From assembly GCA_947247005.1 (NCBI GenBank), contig OX365952.1, positions 48,154,722 to 48,218,721 on the forward strand: a stretch of 64,000 bases of DNA, in the 5' to 3' direction. Each line of letters starts with the position of its first letter. Position 1 is the stretch's first letter. The translations under genes were made by a program, and so were the position numbers. Below the pieces are notes generated by a model, which was not told the DNA's origin, ran no database searches, and was given only the letters and a program-made list of their open reading frames with translations. Of the stretch, positions 37,021 through 49,000 are shown in pieces. This stretch comes from Spisula solida (Eukaryota; Mollusca; Bivalvia; Venerida; Mactridae).

Positions 37021-37084
37021 CTTTGAATGACTCTCCAGCATTCAGATCCGGTTTAGAATGAAACGAAACGCATACAGAATTATT

Positions 37085-37170
37085 CGAGACATACGTACTT
37101 ACTTAATCCTCTTACCTCTCCACTTGGACCTGGCTTTGGCTGCTTTCTGTGCCTCACAAACCGATTTAAA
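37085..37170 (-). pseudogene. Second LINE 3'-end fragment
   Basis: The minus strand encodes CEAQKAAKARSKWRG followed by RIK and a TAAGTAAG tail, the same tail domain as 36620-37020. It is a very short 5'-truncated copy adjacent to the first. Confidence 0.6.
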
Positions 37171-37479
37171 CACAAGTATATTATTCTGCGGAAACATTTC
37201 ATATAAATGAAAAACCTGTTCCTAAACCAGTGTAGTGTAACATATTCCTTTTAGCTTGTGCTTGTAGTCTGTGATTTTTATTGTTGATTCTATTTGTGAT
37301 CTGTTGTGTTTATCTTTGTTTTTGTGCCTATTTCGCTTTATTGTTTTTATGATTTATTATTATCTTCTTTTCATATTTCGTGACTATGAATTACATTGTT
37401 TTAAACGGTCAATATACTTCTTAAACACCCTAATATCGGGTGAAAAAAATGTCTTGAACTACTTGTAACACAGCCATTG

Positions 37480-37612
37480 TGCAAGCGATGCCAGTTGTGC
37501 AAGCTTTGTGCCTTGTTGTTTAGTTGGGCATTGTATCTTGTATGTTTTTAATGTCTTCTGTTCTCGGCTGGTTAAGTTGAGTGCTGCCTTCCCTGTTTGA
37601 CTTAATAATATC
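37480..37612 (-). repeat. Dispersed repeat, copy
   Basis: The + strand reads TTAGTTGGGCATTGTATC, TTCTGTTCTCGGCTGG and GTGCTGCCTTCCCTG, then TTTGACTTAATAATATC. This is the inverse of the head plus one internal unit. Confidence 0.8.
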
Positions 37613-39127
37613 GTTCTACAATAGAAACGGCTACCATAATTGCGTAAAAAATGATAGGTTGGCAATAATGTTTACACTTAGTGTATTATTTGGACAATGA
37701 TATGAATAATCGACAACATTACAGTATGTTCTATGTTCATACAGTTTCTATGTGAGGATATGTGAGATTGGAGAATAAGAAATAGCCAGTGTACGACCTA
37801 TCTATGACAGAAATATTAATTCAGTTAATGAATTGGTTATGGTCTTATTCATTGGTCTACGGATTATACGTACCATTTATATGTGTTCAGTTATGACAAA
37901 TTGTCATTGATAAATCCTATTCCATTATACTTAGGTTAACACGATATTTTGATATCAATATTTTAAGGTCCTGCACACATTATTTTCCTACGTCCAAAAT
38001 CAGGTTATCAGTAACCTAGCATGTGATGGTTAAATTCAATTATTAACATAACGATGGCACCTATTCGAACTTCGGAAGCAAAAAGCACTTATGTTTTAGG
38101 AACAACATTTCTCTTTGTTAACTTTGTGCTGCCTTGCCTGTCCGATATAATACTATCTTTTCGTATAGTACAAAACTGCAACTAATCCAGTGACAGTTTA
38201 AATACGTTCGGGTACTATCTGACAAAGCGTTTGGGAAAAGCGCTTATAAAACATTGTTTGCTCGGTATTTTGCTTCAATAGTTGGTAGCTTTGACCTTTG
38301 TATATGTTACAGGTCAAATAACGTGTCAAAAAGTCGAATTTGCGCCTTTCTTATCTACTGCAATATTCCGAAGCTAATATAAGTAGCTTCGGGGTTTTAC
38401 TTCCTACCTGCTGTTGTATGCTTTTCTGATTGAACTATCTATTTGGTATTTTGCAGAATGATTCGCCTCGTCTTTAGGATTATAAAAATACATACACTTA
38501 TTTGGTAAAAACTAATGTAAAAAGTCAAATTCTGTCACCAACACCGTTGTGTTTTGACTTGGAAGGAATCGCGTTAAGTTCTACACTTTGTCATCATTAG
38601 CGGTTTAAACGTTTCCTGGGCGGAAACCTTATTCCCAAGGACACCAAACGATTTAGAGTAGCTTAATCGATTTTCACGAAAAGACAAGAAATTATGGTAC
38701 AAATGTGATGGGTTTAAATTGGACCACTTTTATCGATTGTTTCGAAACTTGTTCAAATATTGTTCCATACCAAAATGTTAGTCTTTATACTGTGAAAGGA
38801 AAATTTTAATGGTTAAATTAAAAATTATAAACATTAATATACAATGTACTTATAATGTTCTATAGCACGGATACTACGACATGATCCTGACCTTTATGCA
38901 TGAATATATAACAAAGTTCTTGCGTTGAATATAAGAATTTCCGCGAGCAAATCATGCAATATCGGTCCTTTGGTTTTGTGTTGGTATTACACCTCCTTCG
39001 TCTTCGTGATACTCACCGCTTACAAATATATACACTATATTAACTGTCAAATGTTTTGTATTATACTGTATAACGTACTACTGTCGTATCTTACTAGGCA
39101 GTGAAAGACATAACCAACGTTATAAAC
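37613..39127. other. No gene seen
   Basis: AT-rich. Contains a dispersed-repeat fragment (38118-38155) and an 8-bp stem CCGAAGCT/AGCTTCGG near 38376. Confidence 0.6.
38118..38155 (-). repeat. Dispersed repeat, fragment
   Basis: GTGCTGCCTTGCCTGTCCGA and ATAATACTATC on the + strand. Only the head is left. Confidence 0.55.
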
Positions 39128-39445
39128 AGCGGCGATAGCTAAGTGGTAACGCACTAGGGCTGTGAATCCAGATGCCGTGAGTTTAATCCCCGGCAGGGGA
39201 ACTGGGCTTTTCGAAATTCTGTCTACATTATTCCCCGCTTTATCGGACCGTGTGGACTGCAACACATCTGATTAAAGGTTCCATGACGCTGTGTATCGGT
39301 GCTATACACCGGGCACATTAAAGAACCAGGCTGTCTTATTGAAATAAGAGCTAGGCGCACTTCTGCAGCGCCGGGTTTTCCTGTATCATATGTCTTTAAT
39401 TCCATGAACAAAGTCGAGAATTGTATGTTAAATAAAAAAAGATAA
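39128..39445 (+). mobile_element. tRNA-derived SINE
   Basis: The head GGCGATAGCTAAGTGG (A box) and GTGAGTTTAATCCCC (B box) resemble a tRNA. The central region ATCGGTGCTATACACCGGGC and ATTAAAGAACCAGG matches the SINE at 29500-29790. It ends in an A-rich tail (AAATAAAAAAAGATAAAA). Confidence 0.85.
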
Positions 39446-40179
39446 AATGTGCGCACGCATTGCATTTAAATGAAGAACTTTTGCAATAACACACTTCCAA
39501 CTGAAACGTATGTTCGTGTTCGGTGTTCGATGATACTGCTCGATTCTAAAGTTGTTACTCTTTGTATCAAAACATTTAGATCAACCAAGTAACAAACTTT
39601 ATGTCTGTTACTCTTGTATTGACATAGTATATTCTAAATATGAATTAACAACCCACTAATACAGGAAAGCTTTGACATTTAATGCAATTAGAGCGACATC
39701 AAAATTACCAATTACTAAATAACATGTTCCTTCTGTCGAACAATTTATACCATTACACTGGTGTTAAATTAGCATGAATGTATGAAATGGACGACAACTT
39801 TATAACGTCTAGACAATGGACAAGAAATAAACTCGCTTTTATGGGCGGTAAACTATTCTCAATTCTCAAATTAGTCTGTAGATATTGATACGTGTTGGTT
39901 TGGTGTTTTGACGTTTTGTCTTCTTTTATATGATCTGACAATTGTCAATAGGGTAATATAACGCATGGCTACAATAACCCATTGTCCCTATATGTGAGGC
40001 TGACAAGATAACATTTGATCTGGAACTGAACTAAGCATAATATTAGCGTTAAAAGCGCATTGCCTCTTTGATTATTCTTTGGTGCGATCTGCACCATAAA
40101 TAGTTCATGCTAACTCGGCGTACATTTTGAGAACATCAAAGTTGTCATGTTAGCTTGAATATTGCCAAAATACAGCAAA

Positions 40180-40405
40180 ATGATAATAGAAAATCGAACA
40201 GGGAAGGCAGCACTCAACTTAACCAGCCGAGAACAGAAAACATAAAAACGCCACATACCACAATACAATTACACGACACAGTGTCCAACATACAACTGAA
40301 CGAGAAAATAAACTTAACCACCGAAAGTCCAAGTTTCAGCTGTCAAATATTGAAAGTCCAAGTAACAGATGTCACAAAGCTGAAAGACCAACTTGTCTAC
40401 AGCGT
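40180..40405 (+). repeat. Dispersed repeat, copy
   Basis: GATAATAGAAAATCGAACAG, GGCAGCACTCAACTTAACC, GCCGAGAACAGAAAAC, ACACGACACAGTGTCC and GAAAGTCCAAGTTTCAGC in order. Confidence 0.8.
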
Positions 40406-40427
40406 TTCAATCACATGGAGACCTCCT

Positions 40428-40515
40428 AGTCACATTACCTGACCACCGAGACGTTTCCTGGAATTACCCTGATAGACTGATAGACTGAGCGTTAAGCAAT
40501 TGAGCTATACCAGTA
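40428..40515 (-). mobile_element. Possible tRNA-like SINE head remnant
   Basis: The minus strand GGTATAGCTCAATTGCTTAA resembles a tRNA 5' half with A box. The B box is not convincing. A short GATAGACT duplication sits in the anticodon region. Confidence 0.35.
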
Positions 40516-40899
40516 CCATTTATTGACTTTATTATGTCGTCCTTGGGTCGAATATACAACATTTCATTCCCGAGGCGGTCTCTCTAAACACTCGTTCATC
40601 GAGGTTAGTCCTTTCATCGAGGACGGTCGTCAAGCTTGAAAGTCAATTGTATTCATTTCGCGTTGGGCGCCTTATACCACAACCGACAGTTAATGACAAA
40701 AGTGGATCCTTAGTTGGATCTCATCTACATTGTAATAATTAGTTTGATAATAAACAATACTGTCATAATACTTGTTTGGCAATCCTCCTAAATACTTTAG
40801 ACTAGTATCAACACAACAACAGTCCTTGCTTTGTGTATTAAATTACACGTTGAAAACATTTCATGTAGATTCGGTAGTGTAGCATCATTGAAATGTCTA

Positions 40900-41113
40900 A
40901 AGCCTAGATCCAACTGAGCTTTTTCTGCCTCGGCGTTATACTCCAGATTTGAATTAATGAGCTGTCAGCACATCGGGATCAGGTCTAAGGGAAGCTTTGG
41001 GGAAGTCATAATACAGTTTGTGATATAGGGAAGGAATTGTGATGAATCGGGTGGTATCGAAAGAAATCGAGAGAACATCGCCGGTTTGGAATTCCTCAGT
41101 GGAACCTAGGCTT
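40900..41113 (+). mobile_element. MITE, second copy of the intron-2 family
   Basis: The left end AGCCTAGATCCAACTGAG pairs with a right end CTCAGTGGAACCTAGGCT. The interior aligns with the inverse of 49142-49364 (for example AAGCTTTGGGGAAGTCAT at 40993 against its counterpart near 49250). Confidence 0.7.
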
Positions 41114-41390
41114 GAGTCATAACTCTAAAGTATACCTTTTATGTTGAAATTACTGCTATATTACAACATGTATCATATGCTTCCAATTTGACACCACAGG
41201 GAATTTAAATAAACTCATTATTTGAAACCTTAAAAATACTAACACCAATAACTTTAAATTAGACCTCTGTGAGAACGTAAGGGCACGGTATTCACTAAAG
41301 CTAATAATGATGCTACAATATATGTTACAAAAGAACGAGTGAAATTAACCTAGTTATAAAAGTCAAGAGTTTAGGTAAGATATACTTAGT

Positions 41391-41722
41391 ATGGTGACTG
41401 ATTTATGCCATGTCGCATTTTCGATCTTTCGCCACAACAGAGCAAAAAAAATGTAACAATGCGAAAATATCGTCAATGTCGATTTTTTCGAATTGTTACA
41501 ATTTCGCCACGAAAAAGCAAATAGACGACAGATTTAAGGTGAAAACACGATATATTTTTGTGTATTGTCGTCCTACATCTGTCGTATTTTCGCTTTTGCC
41601 ACAACAATGCGAAAATGCAACAATGTAAAGATACGACAGATTCGACTTTTTCTCATTGTTACATTTTCGCTTTGTTGTCGCGAAAATTCGAAAATACAAC
41701 ATGGCATAAACCAGCCACCGTA
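41391..41722. mobile_element. 332-bp palindromic MITE
   Basis: A direct repeat ACTTAGT flanks it (41384-41390, 41723-41729). Its ends are inverted copies (ATGGTGACTGATTTATGCC against TACGGTGGCTGGTTTATGCC), and pairing continues through TTTTCG- and TGTAACAATG-rich segments. The target repeat is 6-8 bp, which would fit hAT-like elements, but this is inferred. Confidence 0.75.
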
Positions 41723-42127
41723 ACTTAGTGTCATCACATAACTAGAGCAATGAACGTATCCAGAGATATAACGTCCTTATCCTGTCCTAGAACCTAAATA
41801 TAGTCGTGTAATAAGCTCCTAGCGTCACTCTGAAACCCATCTATCATTCTGCCTTTCAATCACGGCTCTTTGTCAAAGGGATAGTATTTGGTTGCTCAAA
41901 TACGGTATAACATTGTTAAGGTTAATCAGACTTGTGTGTGCAGCTTTATTTTGTGTGTCAAGTCTTAGCGAGAGTGCCATGCGATGTTTTAAGGAAAACT
42001 TGTAAACCAAAAAAGCATAGATCCATTCAACAGTTCATGCAATTAATGCAAAAAAATCCTCGCCAAAATAGTATTGTAACTTAAAGTCATGTAATATACA
42101 AATATACGAAAACAACTACACTACAAG

Positions 42128-42290
42128 AAGATGTTAAAAATTAGACTGGGAAGAAAGCACTCAACATAAACACCCGAGCACAGCAAAAATAAAACCAACA
42201 AAGACAACAATTACACGACACAATGCCCAACACGCAACTTAACAAGAAAATGAACTTAACCACTGAAAGTCCAAGTTTCATAAATTCGTA
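42128..42290 (+). repeat. Dispersed repeat, copy
   Basis: AAAAATTAGACTGGGAAG, GCACTCAACATAAAC, CCCGAGCACAGCAAAAA, ACACGACACAATGCCC and GAAAGTCCAAGTTTC. Confidence 0.75.
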
Positions 42291-42789
42291 AATCAATCTT
42301 CATGTTCATGTTATAAATGCAAAAATCTGCTTCAAAATAATATATTAACTTAATTGAGGTAACACACAAGTATATTAAATTGCACAAAACCCTAGAAAGG
42401 TTACTCATTTATTCTCCCCGTCTAATGGTGTTACATGTGTATGGGGGTCGGAGAATCATCCCACAAAAAGCTTAACAAGTAAAAACAAAGTAATAATTAA
42501 TACATCATCTTCGTACACTTAAATGAAATGTTTTGGGGATAATAAAAGGGATTGGGACCTTTTTTCCGTCTTAGAGAATCAAAAGAATGTTGTATTTATA
42601 GTGATGTTATTTCTTTTTGGACGTTATGCTTTGTATGTCACAATAGTCGTCATGTGTTCATAAATTGTTCCCATGTTTTGTTAGAGTTATCTAGATTTCC
42701 TTGAGCTATGGATAGCTTTCGTTGTATTTCTAACCTACTCACAAATTTAATCCTGAATAAAGTAAAAGAACGTTATTCGTTTTTATATT

Positions 42790-43115
42790 AATTTTACTTT
42801 TAAATATATATTATTTTCTATACATAGATATATGTGATAAGAAAGAGTTCTTTGAAATACAAATAAATGTGTTGGTTTTATTGATTTCTCCATTCTCATG
42901 GTTTGTATTGCAATATTGTTTATTTTGTTCCATACAAAATGCTGTATAATGGAATCCCCAAAAACGATTATCCATTGTTTCTATTGATGCATTGCAGAAG
43001 TTGCACAGACTAGATTTAATCATTTTACATTTGAATAAATATGCATTTGTAGCTATGTTTGTATGAATAAATTTATATTGAAAATTTTGAAATTTGCTAT
43101 CCGTTGTCAATTTAA
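42790..43115 (-). pseudogene. LINE C-terminal Cys-rich fragment with one frameshift
   Basis: The minus-strand frame from 43110 shows FQYKFIHTNIATN and LCNFCNASIET followed by an FWG motif, as found at the C-terminal Cys-His region of LINE polyproteins. Near 42945 the frame shifts; in the alternative frame WNKINNIAIQTMR and HLFVFQRTL continue the domain. Only one frameshift suggests a fairly young remnant. The clade is not assigned. Confidence 0.7.
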
Positions 43116-43384
43116 ATGCACAAGACTACTTCGCAAAAAGATAATAACATATCAGGCAAAGACGACAACACAACAGAAATAGGAGAGAACGTAATGCACA
43201 AACAGAACACACGAAAAAGAAACGATTCTTCTAACTGATACAAGTCACCAGGAACAAATTACACACAATTAGGCTCAAATTTCCTTGTTTCCCGATTCTT
43301 ACAATCTATACCACTATAATAAAGACACTTGCATGACGATTACAAAACTATGGAGTAGGACAATTAATGGAAAATGAACAAATA

Positions 43385-43420
43385 TATAGTAACAAATCGG
43401 ACAGGGAAGGCATCATTTAA
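43385..43420 (+). repeat. Dispersed repeat, short fragment
   Basis: AACAAATCGGACAGGGAAGG then loss of similarity. Head only. Confidence 0.6.
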
Positions 43421-44744
43421 CAGAAACAGCAGATCATATTTAAAGACTAATCAGTTAGAACATCCTCGCAGTGTATGCATTAAGAAAACTAATCTTGACA
43501 ATTCTATATAACTTGATATTGTATTAGCTTTTCGTATTATGCTCGCACTATTCTGGCACTAATTAGTCTAGGAGGCAACAAAAAAGTATATGATTACGAC
43601 AACGAAAATGATGTGTACAGATATGTAATATATATGGAAAGGGAAAATAAATGCGTCTAGGTTATAGAAATGTGTTCTGTTATAAAGGCTTTATATGATG
43701 AATTATGACAATGCTACGATGACCTTTAAAAGTTCCTTGAGTATAACGTAAAAAGAAACTGTAAGATTGCATATTAGCCGTTTTTGCTGAGGAAAATTAA
43801 TTATTTCACTCTATCTATTATGACAAGGCAAATTTATTACAAACTGCAACATAAGTAAACAAATGAAAGCTGTCATGATTTACTAGTAAATACTGCAGCG
43901 CACACATATTCCAAAGCCACATAGAAACAAAGACAGTGCCTAGGAATTTATTGTACGATACATGTATCACTATCCGAATTCGTACCAGAAGAATGTAACG
44001 TGTAGTTGATTATTGTGTTTCATTATTGTAGTTTAACCATAATAGAAAAAGATCAATACAATTAATTCTTGTATATTATATGAAAAAGTACACATAATTT
44101 ATTCAGAGCAATGCTTAATTTATTTGATAATGCTTTCACTGACAGGTTTTGGTGTTAAACATTGATTCTTCTCATCGAGGCATCACTTGTGTAGACATGC
44201 ACACTACATTGCAAACTCTGGTATACTAGTATTTACTAGATTGAGAGCTACCACCCTAGCAGAAAGAATATAATATCACATGTGTCAACCTTAGCACTAT
44301 GAAGAGATCTGATTATACTCTCCAATAAACATTACACAGTTACTTCGTTACGTCGTTTATGTGTTGCCTTAGATTGTGTGTTTGAATTTCGTGCATAATA
44401 GACCTTAACGGGAGGCAATTATGAATTTAATGTGATTGGTAAACTTGCATGTAGAACAATGCGCAGATAAATTCACTTGGCTAGAAATTAAATGTTTTTT
44501 GATCGACGGAAGTCTAAAATCTAACTCAATAATTAAATCACACATAATTTATTATTAGTACCGTATACTTAGTGTTTACTCATTGTTTAGTATGTATAAT
44601 GCCATTTATAGTGTCAACCTACAGTCGGTTTGGTCTTTCATTTTATGCAAATTATTTCTCTTAATGGGTCTTCTGTCTCAACCTGCAGCTGGTACAATAA
44701 CACGACAATACAACTGCAATTGCAATTTGACACTTGCTGATCTC
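43421..44744. other. Upstream region of the receptor gene, no exon identified
   Basis: AT-rich sequence. A 5' untranslated exon or promoter may lie here or further upstream, but no element is distinctive enough to call. Confidence 0.5.
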
Positions 44745-44932
44745 TTGCTTGCATTTTGCCTGGTATGTGTTTATGTGCTCGGTTGGTTCAGTTGGGCATT
44801 GTGCCTTGTATGTGTTTTATGTTTTCTGTGCTCGGCTGGTTCAGTTGGGCATTGTGTCTTGTGTGTTTTTAATGTTTTATGTGATCGACTGGTTAAGTGG
44901 AGTGCTGCCTTCCCTGTCTGACTTAATATGAA
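44745..44932 (-). repeat. Dispersed repeat, copy with two clean 53-bp units
   Basis: On the + strand GTGCTCGGTTGGTTCAG recurs 53 bp later as GTGCTCGGCTGGTTCAG, and a third, degraded start follows. It ends GTGCTGCCTTCCCTGTCTG. It lies about 350 bp upstream of the receptor start codon. Confidence 0.85.
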
Positions 44933-45281
44933 TTTTTTGTAAAGAAGCTTTCTTGTTATACAATAATAAAAAATGTTTTAAACGTAAATTTTTATTTGTC
45001 GGAATAATTTATCAGATTATAAGCATGATTGTTTATATCTACAAGGAGTATACGCACACTTATATTTTGGTCTTGTTTGATCTATTTCAGTGTAGTCAAG
45101 AAACAAGCATTCGATATATGCATAATACTACGATGGTCAGGAGCAGTACATATTTCCGTGACAGGAAGTAATGAATATACTAGGATATAGACACTTTTGG
45201 CAAATACAAGCAAGTGTCACGATCCACCTCATTAAATGAAAACACCATTAGAGATTGTCATCTTACATATCTGGTGAGAAT

Positions 45282-46066
45282 ATGAACGCGACATACCACA
45301 TGACAGTTATAAACACATCAGGTCACTTTAATAATAGTGACTTGAACAATGTGAATGATAATAACTTGTCAATAGTAGAAACTGTGATCGTCAGTGTCCT
45401 TTTGTCATGTATTATTATTTTAACGATTTTAGGCAATATAACTGTTCTATTAGCAGTATATCTTGACAGACGATTACGTCACACGACAAATTACTTCGTC
45501 GTTAATTTAGCTGGTGCTGACCTACTTCTTGGAATTACTGTCTTGCCTTTGTCAGCAACCTTAGAAGTTCTCAAATATTGGCCGTTTGGTCACGTTCTGT
45601 GTGAAATATGGGCTTCGGCTGACGTTTTATGGTGTACGGCTTCAATATTAACCTTGTGTGTGATAAGTATTGACAGATATATTGGCGTTACACGCCCTTT
45701 ACAGCACTCTAGTATTATAACAAAGCGGAGAGCCGGCTTAATAATAGTGTTTGTGTGGCTTTTATCCGGGGTGATTTCCGTCGGCCCGCTGATTGGCTGG
45801 AGGGAGAGCAACGGTAATCAAACTAACGAATGTACAGTAACAAAACAGATTGGCTACGTCATCTTCTCTGTGGCTGGGTCGTTCTATATTCCAACTCTTG
45901 TTATTATCATCGTCTACGTAATAATTTATCGAGAAGCGACTCGCCATACAAAATTTCTGAATAGTGGGTCAAAAACGATAAAAACTGGCGAAGACAATGG
46001 CGTTGTATTGCGGATACACACTGCTAGATTCAGTCAGGCAGCCATATCTACATATCACGGAAGCAG
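45282..46066 (+). CDS. Receptor exon 1 (N-terminus to third intracellular loop)
   Basis: Encodes residues 1-261 and two bases of codon 262: glycosylated N-terminus, TM1 to TM5 and the first half of intracellular loop 3. The donor is AG|gtacgt at 46066/46067, phase 2. Without splicing the frame stops at 46083-46085 inside the loop, so a donor near this point is required. A second in-frame ATG at 45300 could also serve as start. A 5' untranslated exon cannot be excluded. Confidence 0.92.
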
Positions 46067-49000
46067 GTACGTAGAACATATTTGAGTCATACATACGTAT
46101 TTAGTTAAACCAAAATTATTTATCATCTTGTATATACAATACAAACAAACATATGAGCAAGTCTCCAGGAAAACCTGCAATAATGACATTTTGTAATTAC
46201 TACATGTAACAAGATTTTGATAAAGCTGTAAAATAAGGAAACATATATATCTATTGATTCTATTTTAAGTAATTGACCCATATAGTACTATACCTTAGCT
46301 TTAAATTATGTCGAAAACACATACTTCGTTGCTATCGTGACCAATTTCAGAAAAGTACTCCGATTGAGAAAAACAAGGATTGAGTAGTTTAAAACAGAAG
46401 TAGCCATTCTCTGAATGCCAACAAGTTCGATTTTGATATATATTTTGAAAAGTGAAACATAATTATAGAATTTGGTACTATTTAGAAACAGTTTATGCTA
46501 AGAATTGATCAAATGGTGTAATAATGAAATACTTCTTTTAGTAACGTCGAATAACGTTTGAATGACGTTTGCGACGTCACACAAAAAGCTCCGAATAGGT
46601 ACTCTACAAAAACAGCTGTAACTTCCTTAAAACTCAAGATATTAACATAATTTCTTTTGCAATTTGCTTCTTTAACATTATCCTGTAATACTATGGAAAT
46701 TCTTAAAGTCAATATCTTTGTCAAAATAGCAGGTTTTCCTGGAGACTGGCTCATATACATTATATAGAATACCTTTGAAACCAATCCACATATATATATA
46801 TGATTTTAAGTGAACCGCATCTTACAATATTTTTCAATTAAACTGTATACTAGAATCAAAAACAAAATATAGAGCTTATAGTATTCACTCTCACCATTAT
46901 TTTTCCTGACGCCAATATTTTATGAGAAAGATGCACCATTACTCAAACCAATGTGTAGCATGTTATATACACAATTAACGAAGGGTTTTAGAAGTTTGTA
47001 TTCATAATGTCAAGCAACACTAGTTAATACGCTTCTTGGCAGCACCCATTTAGCCAACTTCCTTATTCATTCTTCCAAATGTCTGAACATGCATACAACC
47101 TTTACCTCATCAAAGCGTTTGTCACAAATAAAGCTTTAATAAATAAACAAGGAACAACTCATGATATCTCCTTTACATCACAACTTTGTTTCATACTAAC
47201 ATCGTTTTTCAGTGTGATTATAAAATATAAATAATATTTAATCTAATACTGTATGTATCGTATTGAACATACGCAATAAATGCGAAGGTACTGTAATAAT
47301 TTGAGCAACAGAATAGAGACAATTGTTAATAATAACAAGAAGTTAGCAATGTCAATTTCTTGTTATATTCCTGGTAAGATATCAATATCCACATGTCGTG
47401 ATCGCGGTGTCCCCGGAAACAAAATATAATTCTTCCTGGACATTGATCTCTTTATGACGTAAATAAGAATATAAAGAGTGTGCGTAATCTGATAATCTAA
47501 TAAATACGGTAGTTGAAAGTGATAAAACACCAGATGAAAAGAATAAAACCGAAAGATGAAAAGATGAAAAACGGAAGATGAATAATACTAAGCAACATAT
47601 ATTCTGTGGGACACGTTCATAACATCAACGTGTACTTTTATCACATCAATGGACAAGAAATTGAATAGTTAGTTATTACAGTTTCGCTTTACCGAGATTT
47701 CCAATCAAAATGTCATGGGAAGTGATTAGACTGTGACTGAGCTTAGTCTGTTGAATAACGATTCACTTTCTTCCCCCCACTCCTTTATCCTGAACGAAAG
47801 TGATTTATTACTCGGTTATCTTATTGACATCTTATTGAACCATGCTCAAACTGTCCATATAGTAACACCCAGATTCTTGTATGAAACTCCACTATCCATA
47901 TCTTAAATTTCTCTTTGGGTGCTCACTCAATATTAATAATTTTCGTAGCTTTCAGATTATAATAGAACTGATGACCACCGACAGCGTAATTCGTTTGATA
48001 TAAGATGCATACTGTCTATACGCGCCGGTAACAAAATCAAATAATATTTCAACGGAGTCTCAAATATGCTTTGATATCGTACATCATTAAACCAGATTAG
48101 ACAACAACGTTCAAAATGAACATTTGTGATAAACAACTTTTTTTATTCGGAATAAAACTTTAATATTTGCCAGCGGGTGTTATCTGAAACCATCAGTCTT
48201 TGACACTATATTTAGTACGCTGTAGCACCAACTGCATTCGTCTGCATCATGAAGTGTCATAGAAATCCGACCGACGGTTAAGCGAGGAAATCGTTGAAAC
48301 TATTGTATCTATAGTGACCACCGGGCAAATCCCGACATTCTTGTTGACGTCATTAAATCGTAGATGGAAATGAAATGTGATTTGGCGGTTGTTATTTACA
48401 ATGTTTCTACTAATTATAAGGTACAATGTATTATGTTTTCAGTTCCAGTGAGAATTCTGAAGGGTCCTTACGCAAACTTAGCTCTAGAATAACCCCAGCA
48501 GGAAGAATTGCTAAGTTTAAAAGAGAAAAGAAAGCAGCAAAGACACTTGGTATTGTTGTAGGCGTGTTTATAGGATGTTGGTTTCCGTTTTTCTTCTGTC
48601 TACCTCTAGGTAAGCTGATAATACTGCTATGCTTATCAGAGACATTAAATCCCATTTACAAGATATAACTACGCCGATTCAGATAGTGATACTTTTAGCA
48701 TGGGCTTACGGTTGTAAAGTCACTGATTTGTTTGTCTCAACACCCACACAAGAGAGCATATGAGCTCCCGTATTTTTTACATTATTCTGTACGTATTTGT
48801 CTGACGAACTATCATGCTATTATTCTTAGTAACAAATATATACGAGACGCGCATATGTTAAACAGCATGCGTCACTACCGGGTTTATTAAATACTCCATG
48901 TCGTATAACATCCTTGCTAGACATAATTGTACACTGCATAAAAACATATCGTTTGGTGTAATCATCGTCATGCGGCGTAAAACAAGTGTAGAAGCGTTTT

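Noticed and set aside
38376..38398. Stem-loop CCGAAGCT..AGCTTCGG as a terminator
   Set aside because: Bacterial-type terminators are not expected here, there is no neighbouring gene, and an 8-bp stem is not remarkable in this much AT-rich sequence.
39128..39200. Intact tRNA gene
   Set aside because: A and B boxes are present but the cloverleaf is poor and the head continues into a SINE body and A-rich tail.
44583..44921. 112-residue hydrophobic ORF upstream of the receptor
   Set aside because: The hydrophobic part is the antisense of the dispersed repeat with 53-bp units, and it has the same look at other copies.
45255..45281. Upstream extension of the receptor start
   Set aside because: The frame opens after TAG at 45249 but has only a TTG at 45255 before the ATG at 45282.
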